Source: Desulfovibrio sp. (GTDB taxonomy: Bacteria > Desulfobacterota > Desulfovibrionia > Desulfovibrionales > Desulfovibrionaceae). Taken from it: DNA of 21,549 bases. This document shows positions 15,239 to 21,549 of this stretch, one piece after another (position 1 is the first letter of the stretch; every line of letters starts with the position of its first letter). The translations under genes were made by a program, and so were the position numbers. The stretch covers positions 1 to 21,549 of the forward strand of contig JAITEY010000035.1 of assembly GCA_031281815.1 (NCBI GenBank), in the 5' to 3' direction. The notes beneath the pieces are model-generated. The model did not search any database. It was not told the origin of the DNA and saw nothing but the letters and a program-made list of their open reading frames with translations.

Positions 15239-16080
15239 GCCTTGCCGTCTGTCTGCGGCCCTGGCGCGGCGCCGGAATCTACGCGCTGTTGCGCGACGAC
15301 GAAGGATACCCGGCAAGCGACGTCAGCGTCGCAACGTCGCCCGGCGAGGAAGACGGCGTAGGCCTCGGGCGCAGCACGAAGGATGTGGGCATGCGTGACG
15401 CCGACGCGGTATCCGGCGGTCGGGAAAGGGCTGTTCAGCACTCTGCCTCACCTCCACCGGACAGTCTCCTGTCGTCGATTGCGCAATTCCCCCCCCCATG
15501 GCGCGCCTTGCTTGAAAAAACCCGTCCGGCCCCCTTGGTCTGGACCTATGAGGAACTGGGAAGTGATTTGCAGGGCAATGCCTCAGCGGAACGCTCGCGC
15601 TGCTTGAAGTCGCTGATTGCGGCGCTGGCCCTGCCCCGAGGGTCCAGCGCTTTCTGGCCGCTCAGCCTGCCTGCAAGCGCTGCGGGCAGCGGTGTCCGCG
15701 CATTGTCGGGTCCCGCCGAAAATGCGGGCGTGCCGGAAAGTGCGGTGGCCTGCGGCACAGGCGACTTAATGAGCATAGTCGGCAGTGATGCTGGTACAGC
15801 CGGCATCTGCGCGGAATTTGCCGCGGGGGTGCGCCTCCTCGGCGCTGCGGCGGTCATGTATTTCGGCACGGCTGCCGCGATGCGCTCCGGATTTGCCTTG
15901 ACAATCCGTGCTCCGTACACGCAGCAGATTGCAGGGGGACTGCAACACGTTCTCCTGCCTGCGCTGTCCGCCCTTGCTGAAGGCCCGGAACAGGCGGAAA
16001 AGGCTGTAGTGTATTTGCGTTCAGTGCTGACCGATCACCCCCTGCTTCGCGCGCGGGCGGCGCAAGACAGCGCGGGCTGA
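15220..16080 (+). CDS. Unrecognised protein with a C9 tract in its gene
   Basis: 286 residues from the proposed TTG at 15220, with GGAGG about eight bases upstream and overlapping the end of coaBC by 19 bases; a TTG at 15175 is also open. I do not recognise the family. Residues 1-25 form a compact start (LAVCLRPWRGAGIYALLRD). Residues 28-85 are polar and of low complexity. From the nine-C run at 15489-15497 onward the protein looks folded: FPPPWRALLEKTRPAPLVWTYEELGSDL, LPRGSSAFWPLSLP, a second small-residue linker, then GVRLLGAAAVMYFGTAA and a C-terminal helical part ending YLRSVLTDHPLLRARA. No signal peptide or clear transmembrane helix. It sits tightly between coaBC and the epimerase, so it is expressed with them. 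Confidence 0.65.
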   Translation: MAVNALSLAVCLRPWRGAGIYALLRDDEGYPASDVSVATSPGEEDGVGLGRSTKDVGMRDADAVSGGRERAVQHSASPPPDSLLSSIAQFPPPWRALLEKTRPAPLVWTYEELGSDLQGNASAERSRCLKSLIAALALPRGSSAFWPLSLPASAAGSGVRALSGPAENAGVPESAVACGTGDLMSIVGSDAGTAGICAEFAAGVRLLGAAAVMYFGTAAAMRSGFALTIRAPYTQQIAGGLQHVLLPALSALAEGPEQAEKAVVYLRSVLTDHPLLRARAAQDSAG

Positions 16081-16095
16081 CGTCAGGGTCCGGAG

Positions 16096-17112
16096 ATGCG
16101 CATACTTGTTACGGGAGCCGCCGGTTTTATCGGCCATCATCTGTGTTTGCGGTTCTGTCGCGATGCCCACAGCGTGGTCGGCCTTGACAATCTCAACGAC
16201 TACTACAGCCCGGCGTTGAAACAGGCTCGCTTGGCCCGTATGAACGGCGTCCCCGGCTTTTGCTTCCGGCACATGGATATCTGCGATGAAGACGCTGTCT
16301 ATGCGCTGTTCGAGCGTGAACGCTTCACCCATGTCGCGCATATGGCCGCTCAGGCGGGTGTCCGCTACAGCCTCGAAAATCCGCTGGCTTACGCGCGCAG
16401 CAATCTTTACGGGTTTACGGTCATTCTCGAAGCCTGCCGGCGCAACCATGTTGAACATCTGCTTTTTGCCTCTTCCAGTTCTGTATACGGCATGAACGCG
16501 CAACGCCCCTTCTCGGCGTCCGCGGGGGTCGACCATCCTGTGAGCTTGTATGCGGCCACGAAACGCAGCAACGAACTGTGCGCGCACAGCTACAGCAGTC
16601 TCTTTAACCTGCCGGCTACCGGATTGCGCTTCTTCACTGTGTACGGCCCTTGGGGCCGGCCGGATATGGCCCTGTTCATTTTCACGCGCGCAATACTTGA
16701 AGGTCGGCCGATTCCGCTTTTCAACATGGCCGGACAACGCCGTGATTTTACCTATATCGACGATGCCGCGGATGCCGCAGCCGCCCTGCTGTCCGTTCCT
16801 CCCGATACGCAAGCCCCGCAACTTCCAATCGCCGCATCCGACCCCTCGCGCAGTTCCGCCCCGTTCCGTATTTACAACATCGGCGCAGGCTGCCCCACTC
16901 CCCTGGCGGAACTCGTCGCCGCACTTGAAGATTGCCTGGGACGCAAGGCCGCGGTGGAACTGCAACCGCGCAGACCAGGCGATGTCGATGAAACCTGGGC
17001 CGACTGCCGGCCCCTGCGCGACGCCATAGCCTTTGCTCCGGGAACAACCCTCAAAGAGGGCGTTGCCGCTTTTGTCGCCTGGTACAAGGACTTTTACGGC
17101 TGTGGTGCCTGA
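16096..17112 (+). CDS. NAD-dependent epimerase, probable UDP-glucuronate 4-epimerase
   Basis: 338 residues, extended short-chain dehydrogenase family. Interconverts UDP-glucuronate and UDP-galacturonate, a donor for LPS core or capsule. Signatures: TGAAGFIG cofactor loop (6-13), LDNLNDYYSPALKQAR, HMAAQAGVRYSLENP, SSSSVYGMN with the catalytic Ser/Thr region, LYAATK with Tyr152 and Lys156, and TGLRFFTVYGPWGRPDMALF and RDFTYIDD, which are strongly typical of UDP-glucuronate epimerases rather than GalE. Start ATG at 16096, 15 bases after the previous stop; the ribosome site (CCGGAG) is weak and close, so coupling to the upstream gene is likely. Last gene of the run from 11743. Substrate is inferred from motifs. 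Confidence 0.88.
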   Translation: MRILVTGAAGFIGHHLCLRFCRDAHSVVGLDNLNDYYSPALKQARLARMNGVPGFCFRHMDICDEDAVYALFERERFTHVAHMAAQAGVRYSLENPLAYARSNLYGFTVILEACRRNHVEHLLFASSSSVYGMNAQRPFSASAGVDHPVSLYAATKRSNELCAHSYSSLFNLPATGLRFFTVYGPWGRPDMALFIFTRAILEGRPIPLFNMAGQRRDFTYIDDAADAAAALLSVPPDTQAPQLPIAASDPSRSSAPFRIYNIGAGCPTPLAELVAALEDCLGRKAAVELQPRRPGDVDETWADCRPLRDAIAFAPGTTLKEGVAAFVAWYKDFYGCGA

Positions 17113-17220
17113 ATTTTCCGCAGTGCTGCTCCTACCCTGCCGGAACACTGCTCAAGACGCGCCGACAGCGTAGTGTTCGCTTTGCGCAAAGTACGGCCGG
17201 TACCGGGTAACACCTGTTTT

Positions 17221-17305
17221 TACGCCTCCGGCAGCGAGGCGCTGCCCCGAACTCCGCGGGGGGAAATGATTTCCCCAGTCGGCCCTGCGCCGGCTAAGGC
17301 CGACT
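17221..17305. repeat. Dispersed palindromic repeat, inverted copy near parA
   Basis: TACGCCTCCGGC (17221-17232), a degenerate GCTGCCCC element, GGGGAAA-TGA-TTTCCCC (17260-17276) and the hairpin AGTCGGCC (17277-17284) / GGCCGACT (17298-17305). Module order is the reverse of the 10395-10512 copy, as expected for the same element inserted in the opposite direction. Confidence 0.65.
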
Positions 17306-17478
17306 CCCTACATTGTGCTGTTGCGAAAATTTATTCGTTACACAGAACTCGTCTCACACATTCGTCGTTATGCGTGCTCAGGCTGATTTCCTGCAGAGAC
17401 AACGCTCTTGAGCAATGCGCAGAATCAACGGGCCGGCAGTGACGTTATGCCTGTCCGGAGCCGTCCCGGCGCATGCAG

Positions 17479-17494
17479 TGTTTCACGTGAAACA
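17479..17494. promoter_or_regulatory. parS: parS site 1 (perfect)
   Basis: TGTTTCACGTGAAACA, the exact 16-bp palindrome bound by chromosomal ParB. ParB loads here and spreads as a CTP-dependent clamp. It lies about 200 bases upstream of parA. Confidence 0.95.
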
Positions 17495-17529
17495 TTTCAA
17501 AAGCGTAAGAAGGACCCCAGTCCGGCAAA

Positions 17530-17549
17530 TTGTGCAACATGCTGCACAA
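17530..17549. promoter_or_regulatory. Inverted repeat TTGTGCA-N6-TGCACAA between the parS sites
   Basis: Perfect 7-bp arms around ACATGC. The spacing and TTGTG/CACAA ends recall CRP/FNR-family operators, but the arms differ from the HcpR site I know (TTGTGA-N6-TCACAA). Candidate regulator site for parAB or a structural element of the partition region. Confidence 0.4.
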
Positions 17550-17654
17550 CGGAAAACTTTCGTGAAATTTTTGCATCACACGCTTGACGCTTTACGTACT
17601 TTCGAGATAGCTTGCCCTATCAGATGCGGCGCACAGCACGTTGCCGTGTGCCGA

Positions 17655-17670
17655 TGTTTCACGTGGAACA
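17655..17670. promoter_or_regulatory. parS: parS site 2 (one mismatch)
   Basis: TGTTTCACGTGGAACA, one base from the perfect palindrome and of the type seen in other bacteria. It ends 22 bases before the parA start, so ParB bound here could also repress parAB. Confidence 0.9.
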
Positions 17671-17691
17671 TTTTCGTCGAGGGTACGTTTC

Positions 17692-18462
17692 GTGTCCAGA
17701 AACATCGTTATAGCCAATCAGAAGGGCGGCGTAGGTAAGACCACCACAGCCATCAATTTGGCCGCTTCCTTGGCGATTATGGAAAAAAAAGTGCTGCTGG
17801 TGGACTGCGACCCGCAGGCCAATTCCACAAGCGGCCTGGATGTCGTCCCCAGGGCGGTCAATCTTTACCCTTGTTTCTTTCAGCCGGACCTAGCTGAACA
17901 GGCGGTAGTGTCCGTCGGGTCAAATTATCTGTCCGTCCTGCCGTCGACTACGGATCTTGTGGCCGTGGAAATGGAACTGGTGGACAAGATCGGCAGGGAA
18001 TACTACCTTGCCGAGGTCATCAAGCGTCTGGAACCGGAGTATGAGTATATCCTCTTCGACTGCCCGCCCTCTTTGGGGTTGCTGACCCTCAATGCCCTGT
18101 GCGCAGCGCGCGAACTGCTCATCCCTCTGCAGTGCGAATATTTCGCTCTGGAAGGCATTGTCAAGCTTCTGCATACCTTCGAATTGGTGAAAAAACGTCT
18201 GAACGCGGGTCTGACGCTCTTGGGCGTCGTACTGACCATGTATGACATGCGCAACAAATTGACGCGTCAGGTCAAGAATGAAGTGCGCCGTTGCTTCCCC
18301 GACCACCTCTTTGAAACCGTGGTACCGCGCAATGTGCGTCTTTCCGAAGCGCCCAGCCACGGGAAATCCATTATTCATTACGATATCAAATCCAAGGGCG
18401 CGGAATCCTATCTCGCGCTGGCCAAAGAAGTTGTGTTGCGCCGTCCGTCGCGCAGAGACTGA
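17692..18462 (+). CDS. parA: Chromosome partition ATPase ParA (Soj)
   Basis: 256 residues. Deviant Walker-A ATPase that binds nucleoid DNA as an ATP dimer and moves ParB-parS complexes. Motifs: KGGVGKTT (11-18, with both the signature and P-loop lysines), VDCDPQANSTSGL (Walker A'), DCPPSLGLLTLNAL (Walker B region) and PLQCEYFALEG. Typical chromosomal small ParA without an N-terminal DNA-binding domain. The GTG at 17692 gives the canonical start MSRNIVIANQKGG and has GAGGG eight bases upstream; an open extension to 17641 would run through parS site 2 and is rejected. parB follows after 42 bases. Confidence 0.96.
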   Translation: MSRNIVIANQKGGVGKTTTAINLAASLAIMEKKVLLVDCDPQANSTSGLDVVPRAVNLYPCFFQPDLAEQAVVSVGSNYLSVLPSTTDLVAVEMELVDKIGREYYLAEVIKRLEPEYEYILFDCPPSLGLLTLNALCAARELLIPLQCEYFALEGIVKLLHTFELVKKRLNAGLTLLGVVLTMYDMRNKLTRQVKNEVRRCFPDHLFETVVPRNVRLSEAPSHGKSIIHYDIKSKGAESYLALAKEVVLRRPSRRD

Positions 18463-18504
18463 TTGCTCTGCCCTTGAATACAGCGCTGCATTAAGGAGTA
18501 GTAT

Positions 18505-20124
18505 ATGGCCACACTGCAGACGGGCCTGGGTAAAGGATTAGACGGCCTGATACGCAATACGCAGTCGGCGGCGGATGTTCCCGGGCTGGTCATCCTGCCG
18601 GCGGACGACATCAGCCCGAATCCCCGACAGCCGCGCCGAGATTTCTCCGCCGGGAGCCTGGAGGAACTCGCGGCATCCATCCGCTCGCAAGGTCTTTTGC
18701 AGCCCCTGCTGGTCAGGCCTTTGGGGACGGCGAATCCCGGCAAATACGAAATCGTGGCCGGGGAACGCCGTTGGCGGGCTTGCAAGCTGGCCGGCCTTAC
18801 GGAAATTCCGGCCGTCATCCGCTCCCTGTCCGAACAGGATACCCTGATCGCCGCGCTCGTAGAAAATCTTCAGCGCGAAGACCTGAACCCTCTGGAAGAA
18901 GCCTTCGGCCTCCAGGCGCTCAGGCAGGAATTTTCCTTGAGCCAGGAAGAAATTGCGCAGAAAGTGGGCAAAAGCCGCTCGGCCGTTGCCAACAGCCTGC
19001 GACTGCTGACTCTGCCGGAGAGCATGCGCGCTCTGTTGGCCGACGGTATCCTCAGCGCCGGGCACGGCAAGGCGCTGCTCGGCATTGACGATGACGCTGC
19101 CCAGGAAGAATTGAAAACACTCATTCTCAACCGGCATCTGTCGGTGCGCGAAACCGAAGGTCTCGCCGCGCGCTGGAAAGAAAGCGGCAGCTTCACCCTC
19201 GCCGGCACGGATGGAATTGAGGACGTGCCGAGAGACGTATCGCCCGCGCCCGTCGAGTCACCCGGGGCATCAGGCGATGCCGCCGCGCCCGAAACTAAAA
19301 AACGCGGCGCCGGAGCGCAGAGCGCGGTCCTGATGGATATCCAGTCGCGCATCGCGTCCCTGTTCAGCGTACCGGTGAAAGTCACCGGTAAAGAAGAAAA
19401 GGGCCGCATCAGTTTTGCCTACAACAGCAAAGAAGAACTGGAAGCGCTGGTGCTCCGCCTGAGTACGCGCATCCTGGGCGGGCGCGGCGACCCGGCGCTG
19501 AACGGCAGAGATGACCTTGCGCTGGGCAGTGGTGCGGATATCGGTCTGCGCGGCCGCGACGACCCGGCATTGAAGGGGCGCGCTGATCTGTCCCTGGACG
19601 GCCGCACTGATCCGGCCCTCGGCGGCAGTGCTGCGCCTGCCTTGAGCGGAAGCGGCCGTGTCGGTGTCGCAGGTTACGACGCTTCGGCCCTGAGCGGCAG
19701 AAACGACCCGGTTTTGCCGAGCAGGGAAGAGCCTCTTCTGCCCGGCAACGACGCCCCGGCTCTGGACGGCAGTGCGGCGCCGCTCCTGAGCGGCCGGTCC
19801 GACCGCGCTCTTGAGCGCGGCACGACCCCGGTTTCGGACGGCGCGGACATGCCTCCGCAGCAAACGGATGTTGCTCCTACGACGGGTTCCGGCGACAACA
19901 CAACTCCCGGGCAGGACGTCTCGACGGCCGCATCGGCAACAGCGGAGGCCGAAGAGGTGAAGGCAGCGGCAGCTTCCGACGAGGCGGCGAAGGCTGTTGC
20001 GCCCCCGTCGCAGGGCACGGCGGACAACGCTCCTTTCGGGCAAAAGCGCTCTGATGCCGCGTTCCGCCTGGGCTGGGGACGTCCGGCCCGCGGTCCGGCG
20101 GGAGAAACCGATGACCGCGCGTGA
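18505..20124 (+). CDS. parB: Chromosome partition protein ParB with a long octapeptide-repeat tail
   Basis: 539 residues, against about 280-330 in usual chromosomal ParB. The core is normal: ParA-contacting N-end GLGKGLDGLI (about 7-16), CTP-binding domain with GERRWRA (86-92) and ENLQRED (120-126), HTH LSQEEIAQKVGKSRSAVANS (from 145), a linker to about 275 and the C-terminal dimerisation domain ending near 325. Then come 15 gap-free eight-residue repeats (326-445, consensus G-R-x-D-P-A-L-x) and a Thr/Ala/Gln/Pro-rich tail (446-539) ending in a basic GWGRPARGP segment. The ATG at 18505 has AAGGAG six bases upstream. The last 14 bases overlap hldA. The extra part is in frame and probably lies outside the ParB clamp; its role is unknown. 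Confidence 0.95.
   Translation: MATLQTGLGKGLDGLIRNTQSAADVPGLVILPADDISPNPRQPRRDFSAGSLEELAASIRSQGLLQPLLVRPLGTANPGKYEIVAGERRWRACKLAGLTEIPAVIRSLSEQDTLIAALVENLQREDLNPLEEAFGLQALRQEFSLSQEEIAQKVGKSRSAVANSLRLLTLPESMRALLADGILSAGHGKALLGIDDDAAQEELKTLILNRHLSVRETEGLAARWKESGSFTLAGTDGIEDVPRDVSPAPVESPGASGDAAAPETKKRGAGAQSAVLMDIQSRIASLFSVPVKVTGKEEKGRISFAYNSKEELEALVLRLSTRILGGRGDPALNGRDDLALGSGADIGLRGRDDPALKGRADLSLDGRTDPALGGSAAPALSGSGRVGVAGYDASALSGRNDPVLPSREEPLLPGNDAPALDGSAAPLLSGRSDRALERGTTPVSDGADMPPQQTDVAPTTGSGDNTTPGQDVSTAASATAEAEEVKAAAASDEAAKAVAPPSQGTADNAPFGQKRSDAAFRLGWGRPARGPAGETDDRA
19480..19839 (+). repeat. Fifteen tandem 24-bp units coding octapeptides in parB
   Basis: Exactly 360 bases = 15 x 24, codons 326-445. 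Counted by eye: position 1 is Gly in 12 of 15 units (else Ser, Ser, Arg), position 7 is Leu in 13, position 5 is Pro in 9, position 2 is Arg in 8 and position 4 is Asp in 8. No insertion or deletion breaks the register, although DNA copies have diverged strongly, so the amino-acid pattern seems to be maintained. Confidence 0.85.
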
Positions 20125-21115
20125 ACTTCGCGACGGCCTGCATGCAATGGCGGGACAGCGGGTGCTGGTCGTCGGCGACGTGATGCTCGACCGCTATCTC
20201 AGCGGCGAAGCCTCGCGCATCTCTCCCGAGGCGCCGGTGCCGGTGGTGCGGGTTGAGGGAGAACATCTGCTTCCCGGCGGCGCAGGCAACGTGGCGGTGA
20301 ACATCCGCGCCTTGGGCGGGGAGGCCGTCCTTGTCGGCGCCCGCGGCGACGACCCGGAAGGCAGGGCATTGGAGCGGCTTTTGGAAAACGCGGATGTAAC
20401 TGCTTCTCTGGCGATATTGAACGGCCGTCCGACCACGACGAAAACGCGTATCATCGCCCGCGGGCAGCAGATTGCGCGCATCGACCGCGAGCGGGCCGAT
20501 GCCTTCAACGAAGTTGAGAGTGCGGCAATCCTGAAAGAATTGACCTGCCGCGCAGCGGGATGCCGCGCCCTTGTCCTCTCTGATTACCGCAAAGGACTGG
20601 TCGGCGCGCGCACGTCCGACGGGCTGCGCAGTCTGGCCGCCGCCGCGAAACTGCCTCTGCTTGTGGACCCCAAACCGGCCGACATCGACCTGTACACGGG
20701 CATGACTCTGCTCACGCCCAATGCCGAGGAAGCCGGACGCGCGGCGAACATGCCCGTGCGGACGCCCTCGGAAATCGTCGCCGCAGGCAGGCGCATCATG
20801 GAAACGACCGGCTGCATGAAGCTGGTGATTACGTTGGGTGAACGCGGCATGGCCGTGTTTGAGGGCTGCGGTCCCGTATGGCGCATTCCGACTGTTGCCC
20901 GGCAGGTCTTCGATGTGACCGGCGCCGGCGATACGGTGATAGCCGCCTTGGCGCTGGGCGAGGCAGCGGCTTTGCCGTTGATTGCCTCATGTCTGCTGGC
21001 GAATTACGCGGCCGGCATAGTCGTCGGCAAGGTCGGCGCGGCTTCGGCTACGCCCGCGATGGTGGCCGAGGCCTTGGAAACTTTGCCGCCGCCCCCAGCC
21101 GAAGCGTGGAACTGA
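20111..21115 (+). CDS. hldA: D-glycero-beta-D-manno-heptose 7-phosphate kinase (stand-alone HldA/RfaE1)
   Basis: 334 residues, PfkB/ribokinase family. Phosphorylates heptose 7-phosphate at C1, giving heptose 1,7-bisphosphate on the ADP-heptose path. Signatures: VVGDVMLDRYLSGEASRISPEAPVPV (typical of HldE N-domains), GGAGNVAVNIRALG, SDYRKGL, DPKPADIDLYTG, LLTPNAEEA, and VTGAGDT with GAGD at 271-274 forming the anion hole and catalytic Asp274. The ATG at 20111, with CGGGAG six bases upstream, overlaps the end of parB by 14 bases in another frame, so translation of the two may be linked. The adenylyltransferase half is at 3660-4202. Confidence 0.93.
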   Translation: MTARELRDGLHAMAGQRVLVVGDVMLDRYLSGEASRISPEAPVPVVRVEGEHLLPGGAGNVAVNIRALGGEAVLVGARGDDPEGRALERLLENADVTASLAILNGRPTTTKTRIIARGQQIARIDRERADAFNEVESAAILKELTCRAAGCRALVLSDYRKGLVGARTSDGLRSLAAAAKLPLLVDPKPADIDLYTGMTLLTPNAEEAGRAANMPVRTPSEIVAAGRRIMETTGCMKLVITLGERGMAVFEGCGPVWRIPTVARQVFDVTGAGDTVIAALALGEAAALPLIASCLLANYAAGIVVGKVGAASATPAMVAEALETLPPPPAEAWN

Positions 21116-21131
21116 ACAGGACGGCACGGCG

Positions 21132-21549
21132 ATGGATATCCCCGGCATACACGGTCTGCATATCGGCTGGCGCGACGTAACCGACATTGCGCTGGTCACC
21201 CTGCTCTTCTATTACGCCATTGTGATGATCCGGCAGACCAGAGCCGTCGCGGCCGTTTACGGCCTCCTGCTGATCGCCGCCGCCCAACTCCTGGCGCGCT
21301 TCCTGAGTTTGAACACGCTGAACTGGCTGTTGGAAGAAATTATGGGCTCCGTGTTTCTCCTGGTAGTCATCGTGTTTCAGCGGGACATACGCCAAGCCCT
21401 GAGTTCCCTCGGCGCAGGCCGCTTGCGCCTGCGCGGATTTTTCCGCCGCAAAGTCGACGACCCGCTGCCGGACATGGTGGCCGCTGCCGCCGCCTACATG
21501 GCTCATCGCAAAATCGGCGCCCTCATCGTCCTTGAGCGCAACGTGCCCC
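21132..21549 (+). CDS. cdaA: Diadenylate cyclase CdaA/DacA, N-terminal part
   Basis: First 139 codons; the rest lies beyond the window. Makes the second messenger c-di-AMP from ATP. CdaA architecture: three transmembrane helices at about 19-36, 40-58 and 68-84, an amphipathic basic stretch (RLRLRGFFRRK) and the start of the DAC domain (MAHRKIGALIVLERN). The conserved FQRDIRQAL after the third helix is characteristic. The catalytic DGA and RHR motifs are not in view, so activity cannot be judged. ATG at 21132, 16 bases after hldA, with a weak AGGA; likely co-transcribed with hldA. c-di-AMP usually controls potassium, osmotic and wall homeostasis. Confidence 0.88.
   Translation, partial: MDIPGIHGLHIGWRDVTDIALVTLLFYYAIVMIRQTRAVAAVYGLLLIAAAQLLARFLSLNTLNWLLEEIMGSVFLLVVIVFQRDIRQALSSLGAGRLRLRGFFRRKVDDPLPDMVAAAAAYMAHRKIGALIVLERNVP

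Larger units (their letters stand above)
17113..17691. other. Centromere-like intergenic region upstream of parA
   Basis: 579 bases with no credible gene. Left part: a copy of the dispersed repeat. Right part: two parS sites (17479 and 17655), and between them a 20-bp inverted repeat (17530-17549) and TTGACG at 17584-17589 as a weak -35 with no good -10. No DnaA-box cluster or AT-rich unwinding stretch is evident, so I do not call an origin here. Confidence 0.7.

Noticed and set aside
11930..17148. Minus-strand ORFs of 507, 376 and 375 residues opposite hemL, coaBC and the epimerase
   Set aside because: Shadow frames of well-supported enzymes; no homologous motifs.
17173..17442. 89-residue ORF in the parA upstream region
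   Set aside because: It runs through the dispersed repeat and has no ribosome site.
17113..17691. Replication origin upstream of parA
   Set aside because: No cluster of DnaA boxes and no AT-rich unwinding element seen; only parS sites support closeness to the origin.
19997..20110. Upstream extension of hldA to 19997
   Set aside because: It would lie wholly inside parB; the ATG at 20111 has a ribosome site and gives the normal kinase N-terminus.

Overview
The window looks like a chromosomal segment of a dissimilatory sulfate/sulfite-reducing deltaproteobacterium of the Desulfovibrio group. Four things point there: a DsrC gene with both C-terminal redox cysteines, an AhbA/AhbB-type siroheme decarboxylase next to hemL (the alternative heme route), a bacteriohemerythrin, and a high-GC sequence with strong codon bias that produces long false antisense ORFs. 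The assignment is inferred from gene content. There are no rRNA or tRNA genes, no CRISPR array and no transposase. This is mostly core chromosome; the accessory-like parts are low-complexity protein insertions and a family of small dispersed repeats.

Layout. Positions 1-4588 are read leftward: htpG (C-terminus off the window), a secreted DUF4139-family protein, a stand-alone heptose-phosphate adenylyltransferase (rfaE2 type), and dsrC with its own promoter. From 4889 genes run rightward: a small RRM RNA-binding protein with a clear terminator, a family-4 glycosyltransferase, hldD, and a large chemoreceptor. Two leftward genes follow, a DUF456 membrane protein and a bacteriohemerythrin. From 11743 to 17112 six tightly packed rightward genes look like one operon: siroheme decarboxylase subunit, hemL, a lipoprotein, coaBC, an unrecognised protein and a UDP-glucuronate 4-epimerase. 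After about 580 non-coding bases carrying two parS sites come parA, parB, hldA (overlapping parB) and the start of a CdaA-type diadenylate cyclase.

How they fit together. Three enzymes of ADP-heptose synthesis (HldA kinase, RfaE2 adenylyltransferase, HldD epimerase) are present as separate genes at three places, with a glycosyltransferase and a UDP-GalA-forming epimerase, so much of the window serves the cell envelope. The siroheme decarboxylase and HemL serve tetrapyrrole synthesis, and DsrC serves sulfite reduction. ParA, ParB and parS form a chromosome segregation locus.

Most unusual features: (1) ParB carries, after its normal C-terminal domain, 15 uninterrupted eight-residue repeats of consensus G-R-x-D-P-A-L-x, then a disordered-looking tail; (2) HtpG has about 68 extra low-complexity residues in its ATP-lid region; (3) an unrecognised gene contains a run of nine C; (4) a modular palindromic repeat family occupies at least five intergenic gaps.
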